This document shows, one piece after another, positions 52,802 through 61,803 of a stretch of DNA of 64,000 nucleotides. The DNA is taken from NCBI GenBank assembly GCA_900770395.1, contig CAAGKM010000030.1, forward strand, positions 603,508 to 667,507, written 5' to 3'. The position numbers and the translations under genes are program-made. Each line of letters begins with the position of its first letter. Position 1 is the stretch's first letter. The notes under the pieces were generated by a model that was not told where the DNA came from, did not search any database, and was given only the letters and a program-made list of their open reading frames with translations. Source of the DNA: an uncultured Prevotella sp. GTDB lineage: Bacteria > Bacteroidota > Bacteroidia > Bacteroidales > Bacteroidaceae.

Positions 52802-52825
52802 ACAGGTGTTTTTTGTTTCGTTTGC

Positions 52826-53362
52826 CTATAGTTTTTTGTGCTCCAGCCTTCCCCATACAAATCCTCCGGTGCCGGCGGCAAGGATTATGAGGATTGGCGA
52901 CACGCCGAGCGCCCATATCAGCAGGGCGCAGACTACGGGAATCCATATTGTGCGGCGGTTGATGCCGGCACTCTTGGCAAGGTTGAAGGTGGGCACGGCA
53001 ATGAGAGCCACCACTGCCGGGCGGATGCCGCGGAAGATGGCCTGCACCACGCGGTTGTCGCTGAAGGCGTGGAAGAATATTGCGATGAGAAGGATGATGA
53101 GAAACGAGGGCAGGGCAGTGCCGAGGGCGGCGCTCACCGCACCGCGGGTTTTATGGAGCTTGTAGCCCACAAAGGTGCTGATGTTGATGGCAAACACTCC
53201 GGGACAGCTCTGCGCAATGGCGATGAGGTCGAGCATCTCCTCCTGAGTCACCCAGCGGTGGCGCTCCACCACCTCCTTCTGTATCAAAGGAATCATGGCA
53301 TATCCACCGCCAAGGGTGAACATGCCAATCTTAAAGAATGTCTTTATAAGTTCAAAATACAT
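52826..53362 (-). CDS. Chromate transporter family protein (single half)
   Basis: A 178-residue membrane protein of the ChrA family, with the family start FFKIGMFTLGGGYAMIPLI and VGYKLHKTRGAVSAALGTALPSF, and about five hydrophobic segments. Bacteroidetes usually have two such half-length genes side by side; only one is seen here. It may form a homodimer, or its partner may lie elsewhere. The natural substrate of these proteins in gut-type anaerobes is not known; chromate efflux is only the family name. Confidence 0.85.
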   Translation of the reverse strand: MYFELIKTFFKIGMFTLGGGYAMIPLIQKEVVERHRWVTQEEMLDLIAIAQSCPGVFAINISTFVGYKLHKTRGAVSAALGTALPSFLIILLIAIFFHAFSDNRVVQAIFRGIRPAVVALIAVPTFNLAKSAGINRRTIWIPVVCALLIWALGVSPILIILAAGTGGFVWGRLEHKKL

Positions 53363-53372
53363 AAATTGTTTA

Positions 53373-53416
53373 AGGAGTTAAGGGGAGTTAGATGAATTTT
53401 ACTCCTTCTAACTCCT
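53373..53416 (-). terminator. Hairpin between purL and the chromate-transporter gene
   Basis: Imperfect inverted repeat with arms AGGAGTTA/TAACTCCT extended inwards by further GGAGT/ACTCC pairs. It lies just after the purL stop and may terminate or attenuate transcription into the next gene. Confidence 0.45.
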
Positions 53417-53423
53417 AATATAA

Positions 53424-56400
53424 TTATTTCTGCTCCTCAATCCACTTGCGTGCGTTGACGAAAGCCTCAATCCACGGTGTCACCTCGTCCTGACGGCGGT
53501 CGGCGGGATACCATGCGTTCTGCCACGGGAAGATGGCACGCTCAAGGTGAGGCATCATTGCCAGATGGCGGCCGTCGGCAGAGCAGAGACCTGCCACGTT
53601 GTAGTCAGAGCCGTTAGGATTGGCGGGATAGCCTGCATGGTTGTACTTAGCCACCACGCTGTAGGTGCTCTCCGCATTAGGCAGCTGGAAGTGACCCTCG
53701 CCGTGGGCAACCCACAGACCCAGCTTGCTGCCGCTGAGCGAGCCGAACATCACGCTCTTGTTCTCCGGAATGTTGAGACACACAAACTCGCTCTCAAACT
53801 TGTGGGAGTTGTTGTGGAGCATGCGGGCATACTGTGCTGCCTTCATGGCGTCGCGGTCCTCGGTGAGAAGTCCCAGCTCCACCATGAGCTGACAGCCGTT
53901 GCATATACCGAGCGACAGGGTGTCCTTGCGGGCATAGAACTTGTCGAGAGTCTCCTTTGCCTTGGGGTTGAACAGGAATGCGCCTGCCCATCCCTTTGCC
54001 GAGCCGAGCACGTCGCTGTTTGAGAATCCGCCGCAGAACACAATCATGTTGATGTCGTCGAGAGTCTCGCGGCCCGACACGAGGTCGGTCATGGTTACGT
54101 CCTTCACGTCGAAGCCTGCAAGATAGAGCGAGTAAGCCATCTCACGCTCGCCGTTGGTTCCCTTCTCACGGATGATGGCAGCCTTGATGCCTGTGCGCTC
54201 GCGGCGGTCGGCACTGATGCCATACTGTGCGAGGGTTCCCGTGAACGACGGGTTGAACTTCATCTCCAGAGGCTGGTTCTTGTAGTTCTTGAAACGCTCG
54301 TCGGCGCAGCCGTTGAAGCTCTGCTTGGTGTCGAGCTTGTATGATGTGCTGTACCATGTGTCGCGCAGTGCGTCGATGTCGAAGGTCACGGTCTTGTCGC
54401 CTGCCTTCACCTCGATGGTGCGGCTGCCTGGCACAGAGTATCCTATCTTTGCGAAAGCGATGCCCTGCTCCTCCATGAAGGCTGCAAACTCCTGCTTGTG
54501 GTCGTCGCTGACCTCAATCACCACTCCCGGGTTCTCTGCCAGGAGAGTCTTCACCATGTCGTTGTCCTTGCAGATGTCGTGCAGGTTGATGTGTATGCCG
54601 CCCTCCTTGTTGGCGAAGCACATCTCAAGCAGACAGGTGATGAGACCGCCGGCTGAGATGTCGTGGCCAGCCATGATCCATCCCTTCTCTATCATCTGCT
54701 GCACAGCCATGAAGCAGTCGGCAAAATATTCGGGATTCTTCACCGTAGGCACATCGTCGCCCACCTTGCCGAGGCTCTGCGCAAAGGCGCTGCCGCCCAG
54801 ACGCTGCTCGTCGAACGAGAAGTCGATGTGGTAGATTGAAGCGTTCTTGTCGTTAACCAGTACCGGTGACACCACTTTGCGTACATCGCTCACCTCGCCG
54901 CCTGCGCTTACTATCACTGTTCCCGGAGAGATTATCTTCTCGCCGTTGGGGTACTGCTGGCTGAGTGAGAGTGAGTCCTTGCCTGTAGGCACGTTGATGT
55001 GCAGTGCGCAGCAGAAGTCGCTCAGTGCGCTCACTGCCGAGTAGAGACGTGCGTCCTCACCCTTCTGCGAGCGGCAAGGCCACATCCAGTTTGCCGACAG
55101 GCTGATGCTGTCCATGCCCTCGGCAAGCGGAGCCCACACGAGGTTGGTGAGCGATTCGGCAACTGACAGCACCGAACCTGCCTCTGGGTTGGCAAGACCT
55201 GCCTGAGGAGCGTGACCAAGGGCGGTGGCGATACCTTTCTTTCCGCGGTAGTCGAGAGCCACAACGCCGCAGTCGCTCAGCGGCAGCTGAATCTCTCCCT
55301 GACACTGCTGACGGGCAATCTTTCCCGTCACCGAACGGTCAACCTTGTTGGTGAGCCAGTCCTTGCAGGCAACAGCCTCCAGCTGGAGCACACGCTCCAC
55401 GTATTCGTTTATCTTGTCCTGTGAGTACTCCACGTCCTTATAGTGGCGCTCCACAGTCTCATCGGTCATGATGGTCTTTGGCGAGTGGCCGAACATCTGT
55501 GCCACGTCGAGGTCGAACGGACGTACGCCGTCACCCTGCTCAAACGAGAAGTGTGCGTCGCCAGTGGTCTCGCCGACAACATACAGAGGGGCACGCTCGC
55601 GCTCTGCTATCTTGCGCACCTCGTCGATGTGCTGCTCGTCGATGAGCAGACCCATGCGCTCCTGGCTCTCGTTGGCGATAATCTCCTTTGAGCTGAGGGT
55701 CTTGTCGCCGATAGGCAGGGCGGTCATGTCAATCTTGCCGCCACACTCCTCGACAAGCTCCGACAGACAGTTGAGGTGACCTGCCGAGCCGTGGTCGTGG
55801 ATTGAAACCACAGGATTCTCGTCGCCCTCACAGAGAGCGCGCACAAGGTTGTATGCACGCTTCTGCATCTCTGGGTTGGCGCGCTGCACGGCGTTAAGCT
55901 CAATGCCGTTGCTGTAGCGGCCTGTGTCAACCGACGACACCGAGCCGCCGCCAAGACCGATGCGGTAGTTGTCGCCACCAACGACTACAACCTTGTTGCC
56001 CTTCTTGGGCTCGCCTTTCAGACAGTCGCGCTTTGTGCCGTAGCCCACGCCGCCTGCCAGCATTATCACCTTGTCGTAGGCATACTTGGTGTCGCCCTCG
56101 TCCTCGTTGTGCTCGAAGGTGAGCACTGAGCCGCAGATGAGTGGCTGACCAAACTTGTTGCCGAAGTCGCTCGCACCGTTTGATGCCTTGATGAGAATCT
56201 GCTCGGGAGTCTGGTAGAGCCATTTGCGCACCGGCATAATCTGCTCCCAGTCGCGGGTGTTGTTGTCAAGACGCGGATAGGCTGTCATGTAGACGGCTGT
56301 TCCCGCTATAGGCCATGAGCCAACACCGCCGCCCATACGGTCGCGGATTTCACCGCCCGTGCCTGTGGCTGCGCCATTGAACGGCTCCACGGTGGTGGGG

Positions 56401-57152
56401 AAGTTGTGGGTCTCGGCTTTCAGCGAGATAACGCTCTCGATGTCCTTCACCTCAAAATAGTCGCTTGTGGTCTGGTCTTTCGGTGCAAACTGCTCCACTA
56501 CGGGACCCTGTGCAAATGCCACGTTGTCCTTGTATGCCGACAGAATTTTATTAGGATTCTCCTGTGTGGTCTTCTTGATCATTGCAAACAGGCTGCTCTC
56601 CATCTCCTTGCCGTCGATGATGAACGTGCCGCCGAAAATCTTGTGGCGGCAGTGCTCGGAGTTAATCTGGGCAAAGCCGAATATCTCGCTGTCGGTGAGC
56701 GGGCGGCCCAGCTCCTTCTCAATCTTGTGCAGATATTCAATTTCCTCGGGAGAAAGGGCAAGCCCCTCCTGCTCGTTGTATTCCTCAAGGTTTTCCACAT
56801 GCTTGATTGGCTCGGGCTTGATGTTGATGGTGAAGATGTCCTGGTTCAGTCCCTTGTACATACGCTGCAGCATGGGGTCGTGCTCGGCGTCCTCGCTGCT
56901 CACCGGGAAATATTCCTCGATGCGCACAATGCCTTTGATGCTCATGTTCTGGGTTATCTCCACGGCATTGGTGCTCCATGGGGTCACCATCTCGCGGCGC
57001 GGGCCTACGAAAAAGCCGTCCATTGTCTCACAGTCTAACAGTTCTGCATTGCCGTAAAGCCAGCAGAGTGCCTTAATCTCTTCTTGATTCAACTGATGGT
57101 CTGTCTCAGTTGCAATCACGCTCTTTTGCGGAGTCTGGAAAAACAGTATCAT
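53424..57152 (-). CDS. purL: Phosphoribosylformylglycinamidine synthase
   Basis: Step four of purine biosynthesis: converts FGAR and glutamine to FGAM. The 1242-residue protein is the long single-chain form. The N-terminal domain is followed by the two AIR-synthase-like halves (SEHCRHKIFGG, KAETHNFPTTVEPFNGAATG) and the C-terminal glutaminase with GICNGCQLMVELG (catalytic Cys near 1083) and the His/Glu region AHGEGHFQLPN. The length is slightly shorter than in E. coli. It is monocistronic or leads into the downstream transporter gene. Confidence 0.97.
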   Translation of the reverse strand: MILFFQTPQKSVIATETDHQLNQEEIKALCWLYGNAELLDCETMDGFFVGPRREMVTPWSTNAVEITQNMSIKGIVRIEEYFPVSSEDAEHDPMLQRMYKGLNQDIFTINIKPEPIKHVENLEEYNEQEGLALSPEEIEYLHKIEKELGRPLTDSEIFGFAQINSEHCRHKIFGGTFIIDGKEMESSLFAMIKKTTQENPNKILSAYKDNVAFAQGPVVEQFAPKDQTTSDYFEVKDIESVISLKAETHNFPTTVEPFNGAATGTGGEIRDRMGGGVGSWPIAGTAVYMTAYPRLDNNTRDWEQIMPVRKWLYQTPEQILIKASNGASDFGNKFGQPLICGSVLTFEHNEDEGDTKYAYDKVIMLAGGVGYGTKRDCLKGEPKKGNKVVVVGGDNYRIGLGGGSVSSVDTGRYSNGIELNAVQRANPEMQKRAYNLVRALCEGDENPVVSIHDHGSAGHLNCLSELVEECGGKIDMTALPIGDKTLSSKEIIANESQERMGLLIDEQHIDEVRKIAERERAPLYVVGETTGDAHFSFEQGDGVRPFDLDVAQMFGHSPKTIMTDETVERHYKDVEYSQDKINEYVERVLQLEAVACKDWLTNKVDRSVTGKIARQQCQGEIQLPLSDCGVVALDYRGKKGIATALGHAPQAGLANPEAGSVLSVAESLTNLVWAPLAEGMDSISLSANWMWPCRSQKGEDARLYSAVSALSDFCCALHINVPTGKDSLSLSQQYPNGEKIISPGTVIVSAGGEVSDVRKVVSPVLVNDKNASIYHIDFSFDEQRLGGSAFAQSLGKVGDDVPTVKNPEYFADCFMAVQQMIEKGWIMAGHDISAGGLITCLLEMCFANKEGGIHINLHDICKDNDMVKTLLAENPGVVIEVSDDHKQEFAAFMEEQGIAFAKIGYSVPGSRTIEVKAGDKTVTFDIDALRDTWYSTSYKLDTKQSFNGCADERFKNYKNQPLEMKFNPSFTGTLAQYGISADRRERTGIKAAIIREKGTNGEREMAYSLYLAGFDVKDVTMTDLVSGRETLDDINMIVFCGGFSNSDVLGSAKGWAGAFLFNPKAKETLDKFYARKDTLSLGICNGCQLMVELGLLTEDRDAMKAAQYARMLHNNSHKFESEFVCLNIPENKSVMFGSLSGSKLGLWVAHGEGHFQLPNAESTYSVVAKYNHAGYPANPNGSDYNVAGLCSADGRHLAMMPHLERAIFPWQNAWYPADRRQDEVTPWIEAFVNARKWIEEQK

Positions 57153-57186
57153 ATACCTTATTTATTATTATATTATTTTTGGGAGA

Positions 57187-57194
57187 CAAAGTTA
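57187..57194 (-). promoter_or_regulatory. -7 element of purL
   Basis: TAACTTTG on the minus strand, 35 bases before the purL ATG. No -33 TTTG is seen at the right distance. Confidence 0.4.
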
Positions 57195-57354
57195 CTGCAA
57201 AAAATCGAGTTAGTGGGTAAAACAAAAGAAAGTTTAATTTTTTTTTTGTTTTCGGGCACGCTGGGCGAATTCCATAAGGCTCACATATCATTAGTTATTG
57301 TTCGGAAGCCACGCAGATATTTTCGTTCGGAAGTTTCAAACCATACAGCCGCTG

Positions 57355-59103
57355 CTACCTTAGGCTCAGCTGGTGCATAAATTGTTTCGGGGTGAGTCCG
57401 GTGACAATCTTAAACTGGCGGTAGAATGACGACCTCGATGCGAATCCAGCCTCTGTGATAAAGTTCTCGAACGGCTGTGACCTGTCTGCCATATATAGCT
57501 CCAGCAGATAATTCACTCTGTATATCGCAACCCATTGGTTGAAGTTGCAGCGCGCCATGCTGTTGATGCAGAAGCTGAGGTCTGTGCGGTTGGTTCCTAC
57601 AATACGTGCGAGGTTGTCGATGGTCAGCCGTGGATTGATGAAGGGCTTTTCTGTCTCCATCACAATTAGTACCTTGCAGTAGAGGTCGTGATATTTGTTG
57701 AAGATTCTGTCGTTGTTTCCATGTTGTCCGTCGGATGTCTCATTGTTAATGTTGTCATTGCTTTGTGTTTCCTCGTCTATAATATCGTTGCTCTGGTCAT
57801 TTGTCTGTGTACCGAGTAATATGTTGGGACCGATGGCGTTGAGGCTGAGTGTCGGCGTTCCGCCGTTTCTCACCTCGAGTATCATGTTGTGCCACTCGGA
57901 GTATCTGAACATTATTGCCTCGAACAGATTGCGCATTTTCTTTTTGCGAACCTGCCAGAACCACGCTCCCCATGCGCATACCAGCAGCAGGATGATGACC
58001 GCGCAGAACAGAATAATGTTATGCAGGCGGCGCATTTTCAGTTCAAGCTTTTGCTTCTCAATCATGTGCTTGTGCTCTGCCACACGATACTCCACCTCAT
58101 ATTCCGTGAGCATCGACGAGCTCATGTTGTTGTATAGCTCAGTTTCCAGTTTATACCAAACGGGCAGAAGCTTCAGAGTCCGGACATTGTCATTCTCTTT
58201 CATATAACGTTCCAGAAGCCTCTTCGTCACATCGTAGCTGTCGGCAGCTTTGTTTTTTATCACGATGTCCATAGACTGGTCGAACAGTTCCTGGGCCTTC
58301 ACTTTGTTGCCAAGATTGCTGTATGCCTGTCCCAAGCTGTAGCTTATCACGTCGAAGCCTGTTATCTTGTATGCCATCGGTGTGTAAGCCTTGTATGTAG
58401 GCTCAAGAAGTCTCACCACCGACGCGGCGGAGTCGGGAATGGTGGAGCATATCCATCCCTTGATGTATGCGTACAGAAACTGTAAACCCATAGTGGGATT
58501 TTCCAGCACAGTGTCATTTTGTGCAATAATCTTGTCCACCCTGTTGAGCAGGATGAGTGCCGAGTCGGTCCTGTTATGCTCGTTGAACGCCATTCCCAAT
58601 GTAAGCAGGCACTGCAGCTTGTGCGCATCGTCGGTATTGTCCACCACCGTTAATGCCTTATGAATGAACTGACTCGACTGTTTTTCCATTCTCCACGATG
58701 TGTAAAGTGCAACCATTCTCATATAGGCATTTGTCAATGCTATTGTGTCGTGAGCCTCCTCGGCATCCCTCAGTCCCTCTTTCAGGGTTATCAGCATGCT
58801 GTCCATCCTGCCTTTGTACATGTACAGGTTTGACTTTGCCAAAAAGATTTGCCTGCGCATTTTCTGCTGTTTTTCAGTAAGTACCTCTACGGGCATATTT
58901 TCCACCTCTTCATATACACTCAGCATTGTGTCGATGATGTGTATCGCCTCAAGCCTGTGTGTGTTGTTGAAAGCGATGCAGGAGTCAAACCTTGCTCTCA
59001 TGTGCTTCGCCTCGGCGTCGCTGAATCTTGAGTGTTTCTGACCGCATGAATAAACTGATGCTACCGCAAATAGCAGAATGATAAGTTTTGTTGCTGTTCT
59101 CAT
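57355..59103 (-). CDS. Membrane-anchored TPR/AraC hybrid regulator
   Basis: A 582-residue protein. It starts with a signal peptide and lipobox-like sequence ending SVYSC at Cys20. Residues ~30-340 are helical repeats of TPR type (the LLTLGMAFNEHNRTDSALIL and SYSLGQAYSNLGNKVKAQEL units). A single membrane helix follows near 370 (IILFCAVIILLLVCAWGAW). The C-terminal ~110 residues are an AraC-type helix-turn-helix (LTIDNLARIVGTNRTDLSF, then GFASRSSFYRQFKIVTGLTP). A periplasmic sensor joined to a cytoplasmic DNA-binding domain is a known Bacteroidetes layout. The signal it senses is unknown. Confidence 0.85.
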   Translation of the reverse strand: MRTATKLIILLFAVASVYSCGQKHSRFSDAEAKHMRARFDSCIAFNNTHRLEAIHIIDTMLSVYEEVENMPVEVLTEKQQKMRRQIFLAKSNLYMYKGRMDSMLITLKEGLRDAEEAHDTIALTNAYMRMVALYTSWRMEKQSSQFIHKALTVVDNTDDAHKLQCLLTLGMAFNEHNRTDSALILLNRVDKIIAQNDTVLENPTMGLQFLYAYIKGWICSTIPDSAASVVRLLEPTYKAYTPMAYKITGFDVISYSLGQAYSNLGNKVKAQELFDQSMDIVIKNKAADSYDVTKRLLERYMKENDNVRTLKLLPVWYKLETELYNNMSSSMLTEYEVEYRVAEHKHMIEKQKLELKMRRLHNIILFCAVIILLLVCAWGAWFWQVRKKKMRNLFEAIMFRYSEWHNMILEVRNGGTPTLSLNAIGPNILLGTQTNDQSNDIIDEETQSNDNINNETSDGQHGNNDRIFNKYHDLYCKVLIVMETEKPFINPRLTIDNLARIVGTNRTDLSFCINSMARCNFNQWVAIYRVNYLLELYMADRSQPFENFITEAGFASRSSFYRQFKIVTGLTPKQFMHQLSLR

Positions 59104-59129
59104 TTCTTAATACTTTCAAATTTGGGGTG

Positions 59130-59161
59130 CAAAGGTAGCAAAAAAATATGTTTTTGCCAAT
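59130..59161 (-). promoter_or_regulatory. Promoter of the TPR/AraC gene
   Basis: On the minus strand ATTG (59161-59158, one mismatch), 20 bases, TACCTTTG (59137-59130). The ATG follows about 27 bases downstream. Confidence 0.55.
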
Positions 59162-59352
59162 GACAATACATGAAATTTACGATTTAAGACTGGCTTTTGT
59201 ATGATTTGGGACAGGATTCATAGTATATATTATTATGTTATTATTATGTGTTGTTTTTTCGGTAGCGGCTGAAAAAGTCATAAAAACGGCGGGTTATAGT
59301 TAAATTGTACTAACACTTTGCAACTTTTTCGCTCTATTCCAGTCATTATAAG

Positions 59353-59360
59353 TAAATTTG
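59353..59360 (+). promoter_or_regulatory. -7 element of the OmpA lipoprotein gene
   Basis: TAAATTTG matches TAnnTTTG, 40 bases before the ATG. The -33 region is T-rich but not an exact TTTG. Confidence 0.5.
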
Positions 59361-59399
59361 CGACAAAAATTAAAGGCAAAATATTAAATTGTTATAGCT

Positions 59400-60227
59400 A
59401 TGAATAAGAAAAGTTTGATTATGGTGATGGCTGCCGGACTGATGCTGGCAAGCTGCGCAAGCAAGAAAGATCTCGAGGCTTGCAGAAACGACAACAAGGA
59501 GTTGCAGAGAAATTATACTGACACGAGAGAGCAACTGGCTGCAAGCAAGGCACGCGTGGCAAGTCTTGAAGAGCAGCTTGCCGCCGCAAAGAAGGGATAT
59601 GAGGCTTTGCAGAAGAACCTCGACCAGAGCCTTAACAATGCCAACAGCAACAATGTGAACATCTCGAAGCTTGTTGACCAGATTAATGAGTCGAACCAGT
59701 ATATCCGCCACCTCGTGGAGGTGAAGACCAAGAGCGACTCGCTCAACATGGTGCTCACCAACAACCTCACACGCTCGCTGTCTAAGGAGGAGCTTAAGGA
59801 AGTTGACGTGCAGGTGCTCAAGGGTGTGGTTTACATCTCGCTTGCCGACAACATGCTCTACAAGAGTGGCTCGTATGAAATCAACGACCGTGCATCGGAG
59901 ACATTGGAGAAGATTGCGAAGATTATCATGGATTATAAGGACTATGACGTGCTTATCGAGGGTAACACCGACAATGTGCCCATCACCCGTGAGAATATCC
60001 GCAACAACTGGGACCTCTCTTGTCTGCGTGCCTCAAGCGTGGTGCAGGCTCTCCAGACTCGTTACGGCGTTGACCCGAAGCGTCTCACTGCCGGTGGACG
60101 TGGCGAGTATAATCCTCTCGCTTCCAACAACACCGAGGTGGGCAAGCAGCGCAACCGCCGCACTCAGATTATCATCACTCCTAAGCTCGACCAGTTTATG
60201 GACCTCATCGAGCAGGCTCCGGAATAA
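59400..60227 (+). CDS. OmpA family lipoprotein
   Basis: Outer-membrane or periplasmic lipoprotein that binds peptidoglycan. The 275-residue protein has a lipoprotein signal (lipobox LASC, Cys19), a coiled-coil stretch (residues ~25-120: LEACRNDNKELQR, SLEEQLAAAKKGYEALQKN) and a C-terminal OmpA domain with IEGNTDNVPI, NNWDLSCLRASSVVQ and GKQRNRRTQIII, which hold the Asp and Arg residues used for diaminopimelate binding. It stands alone between a regulator and a GNAT gene. Confidence 0.9.
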   Translation: MNKKSLIMVMAAGLMLASCASKKDLEACRNDNKELQRNYTDTREQLAASKARVASLEEQLAAAKKGYEALQKNLDQSLNNANSNNVNISKLVDQINESNQYIRHLVEVKTKSDSLNMVLTNNLTRSLSKEELKEVDVQVLKGVVYISLADNMLYKSGSYEINDRASETLEKIAKIIMDYKDYDVLIEGNTDNVPITRENIRNNWDLSCLRASSVVQALQTRYGVDPKRLTAGGRGEYNPLASNNTEVGKQRNRRTQIIITPKLDQFMDLIEQAPE

Positions 60228-60314
60228 GGTTACGTTAATTTAAAGATAGTTTTACTCACTTTATTTAGTAAATAAGGCAAAGTAGGTGTGTCAAAACCAA
60301 TCTTTTGCTTACTT

Positions 60315-60434
60315 TTAGGCACGGATTATTCACGCATTGCTCTCTTTTTATAAGAGTTCATCAGCTTTGCAGTTTCACGGAATACACAGATTAGTGAAAG
60401 AAAAAACAGTGAGTTCCGTGTAATCCGTGCCTAA
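60315..60434. repeat. Long imperfect palindrome with 14-base perfect ends
   Basis: TTAGGCACGGATTA (60315-60328) is the exact reverse complement of 60421-60434, and inner CACGGAA/TTCCGTG words continue the symmetry. It fills the gap between the convergent OmpA and GNAT genes and may act as a bidirectional terminator or be a dispersed REP-like element. Confidence 0.7.
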
Positions 60435-60449
60435 TTTATGTCATGCGTT

Positions 60450-60956
60450 TTAGTCGCAATATACGGCAAACATCCTCGCATCCTCATATCCGTCAGTACT
60501 GCGGAGCCAGCCCTTTAATATACATTCCTCGGTAAAGCCTGCTTTCAGGAAAGTATTCAGCGCAGCAGTGTTGTTTGTATCTATTATGGCGTAGAGCTTG
60601 TGCAGATGGATTACGTTTTTGACATATTCCCTTATGGCTTGCAGCACCTCGGTGGCATATCCCTGCCGGCGGCATTCATCAATGATTATTATCCCTACTT
60701 CGGCGCGGTTGTGGCGCGGATCATAGTCGGTTATGTCGGCAATGCCGATAGTCTTGCCCCCATTGTTGTCCACCATCAGTCTTACTTGCCGGTCGGCATA
60801 TATGTCGTTTCTTGCATTTACTATATATTCGTTGAGTGTAAAGCGTGAATATGGCACGTTGGTTATGCCTGCGTTCCATACACTCCTGTCGTTTTCAATG
60901 CTGTAAAGCAGCTCTAAGTCTTCCGGTTCTATCGCCCTGAGTCGTATTCTATTCAT
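60450..60956 (-). CDS. GNAT family acetyltransferase
   Basis: A 168-residue acetyl-CoA-dependent N-acetyltransferase of the RimJ/SpeG-like group. Acetyl-CoA-binding motif A is at ECRRQGYATEVLQAIREYV, and NNTAALNTFLKAGFTEE is the C-terminal part. The ATG at 60956 (MNRIRLRAIEPEDLE) is chosen because the promoter element at 60995-61002 puts the RNA start close to the alternative ATG at 60980. The substrate may be a protein N-terminus, a polyamine or a small amine; it cannot be told from sequence. Confidence 0.85.
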   Translation of the reverse strand: MNRIRLRAIEPEDLELLYSIENDRSVWNAGITNVPYSRFTLNEYIVNARNDIYADRQVRLMVDNNGGKTIGIADITDYDPRHNRAEVGIIIIDECRRQGYATEVLQAIREYVKNVIHLHKLYAIIDTNNTAALNTFLKAGFTEECILKGWLRSTDGYEDARMFAVYCD

Positions 60957-60994
60957 TTGTTGATCTTTATGTTGTAACATGCTGTTTTCTGTTG

Positions 60995-61002
60995 CAAATG
61001 TA
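60995..61002 (-). promoter_or_regulatory. -7 element of the GNAT gene
   Basis: TACATTTG on the minus strand, 38 bases before the chosen ATG. No clear -33 box. Confidence 0.4.
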
Positions 61003-61267
61003 ACAACTTTATTTGAAATAAACCTGTTTCAAATCGTTTTATTTCATGATTTTATAAAATTTTTGCTTATGTCCTGCCTCATTATTCTATGATGATTATT
61101 GATTTTATGTCTTTTACCTTTGTCGTTTAATTTTTTATTAGTAATTTTGTCCCCGAGTAGTATTGAAAGTCAAAATATATATTAATAATATGGAATATAC
61201 ACAATCTCAAACGTTTCAAACAACATGTAGACGTTTGTGCCTAAAATGAAGTAGAGGGGTTGATTTT

Positions 61268-61786
61268 ATGAGAAAGAAAAGCAGGGAAATGGATAGTGCA
61301 TGGGCATTGGAGGTAATGCGCAAGGCACCGTATATCACAGTGAGTTTTACCCGTTCCGACGGCACGGCCTATGGAGTGCCCCTGTCATTGGCAAGCACCG
61401 ATGACAGAACTTGGTATTTTCATTGTGCCAACGAGGGTGATAAGCTGGAGGCGATAGCTGCCAATCCTGGGGTATGCCTGAGTGCCGTCACGCGGTGTGT
61501 TCCCACAGTAGGACCCAAAGACGGCTCGTTTACCTTACAGTATCGTTCTGCTATTGCGTTCGGTCGTGCGGAAATAGTTACAGACCGTGACGAAAAGATA
61601 GCGGGATTGCGTGCCATCAGCAAAAGATTCCTGCCGCAGCACATGGATGCCTTTGACGACGCAATAGCACGGAGTCTTGACCGCACAACGGTGGTGCGTG
61701 TCACGCTCAGCCAGCTGCTGTCGGGCAAACGGAAGCAATATGACAAGCAGGGCGAGGAAATGAAATACGGCAGAATGGAGGAATAA
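61268..61786 (+). CDS. Pyridoxamine 5'-phosphate oxidase-like flavoprotein (NimA-like)
   Basis: A 172-residue protein of the FMN-binding split-barrel group, which includes the Nim 5-nitroimidazole reductases of Bacteroides. Features are YITVSFTRSDGTAYGVPLSL, then WYFHCANEGDKLEAIAANPGVCLSAV and the C-terminal TTVVRVTLSQLLSGKRKQYD. The family binds FMN and reduces small substrates or has unknown roles; drug resistance cannot be claimed from sequence. It is followed after 17 bases by the MutS-like gene and may be co-transcribed. Confidence 0.85.
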   Translation: MRKKSREMDSAWALEVMRKAPYITVSFTRSDGTAYGVPLSLASTDDRTWYFHCANEGDKLEAIAANPGVCLSAVTRCVPTVGPKDGSFTLQYRSAIAFGRAEIVTDRDEKIAGLRAISKRFLPQHMDAFDDAIARSLDRTTVVRVTLSQLLSGKRKQYDKQGEEMKYGRMEE

Positions 61787-61803
61787 TATAAAGAATACTG
61801 ATA

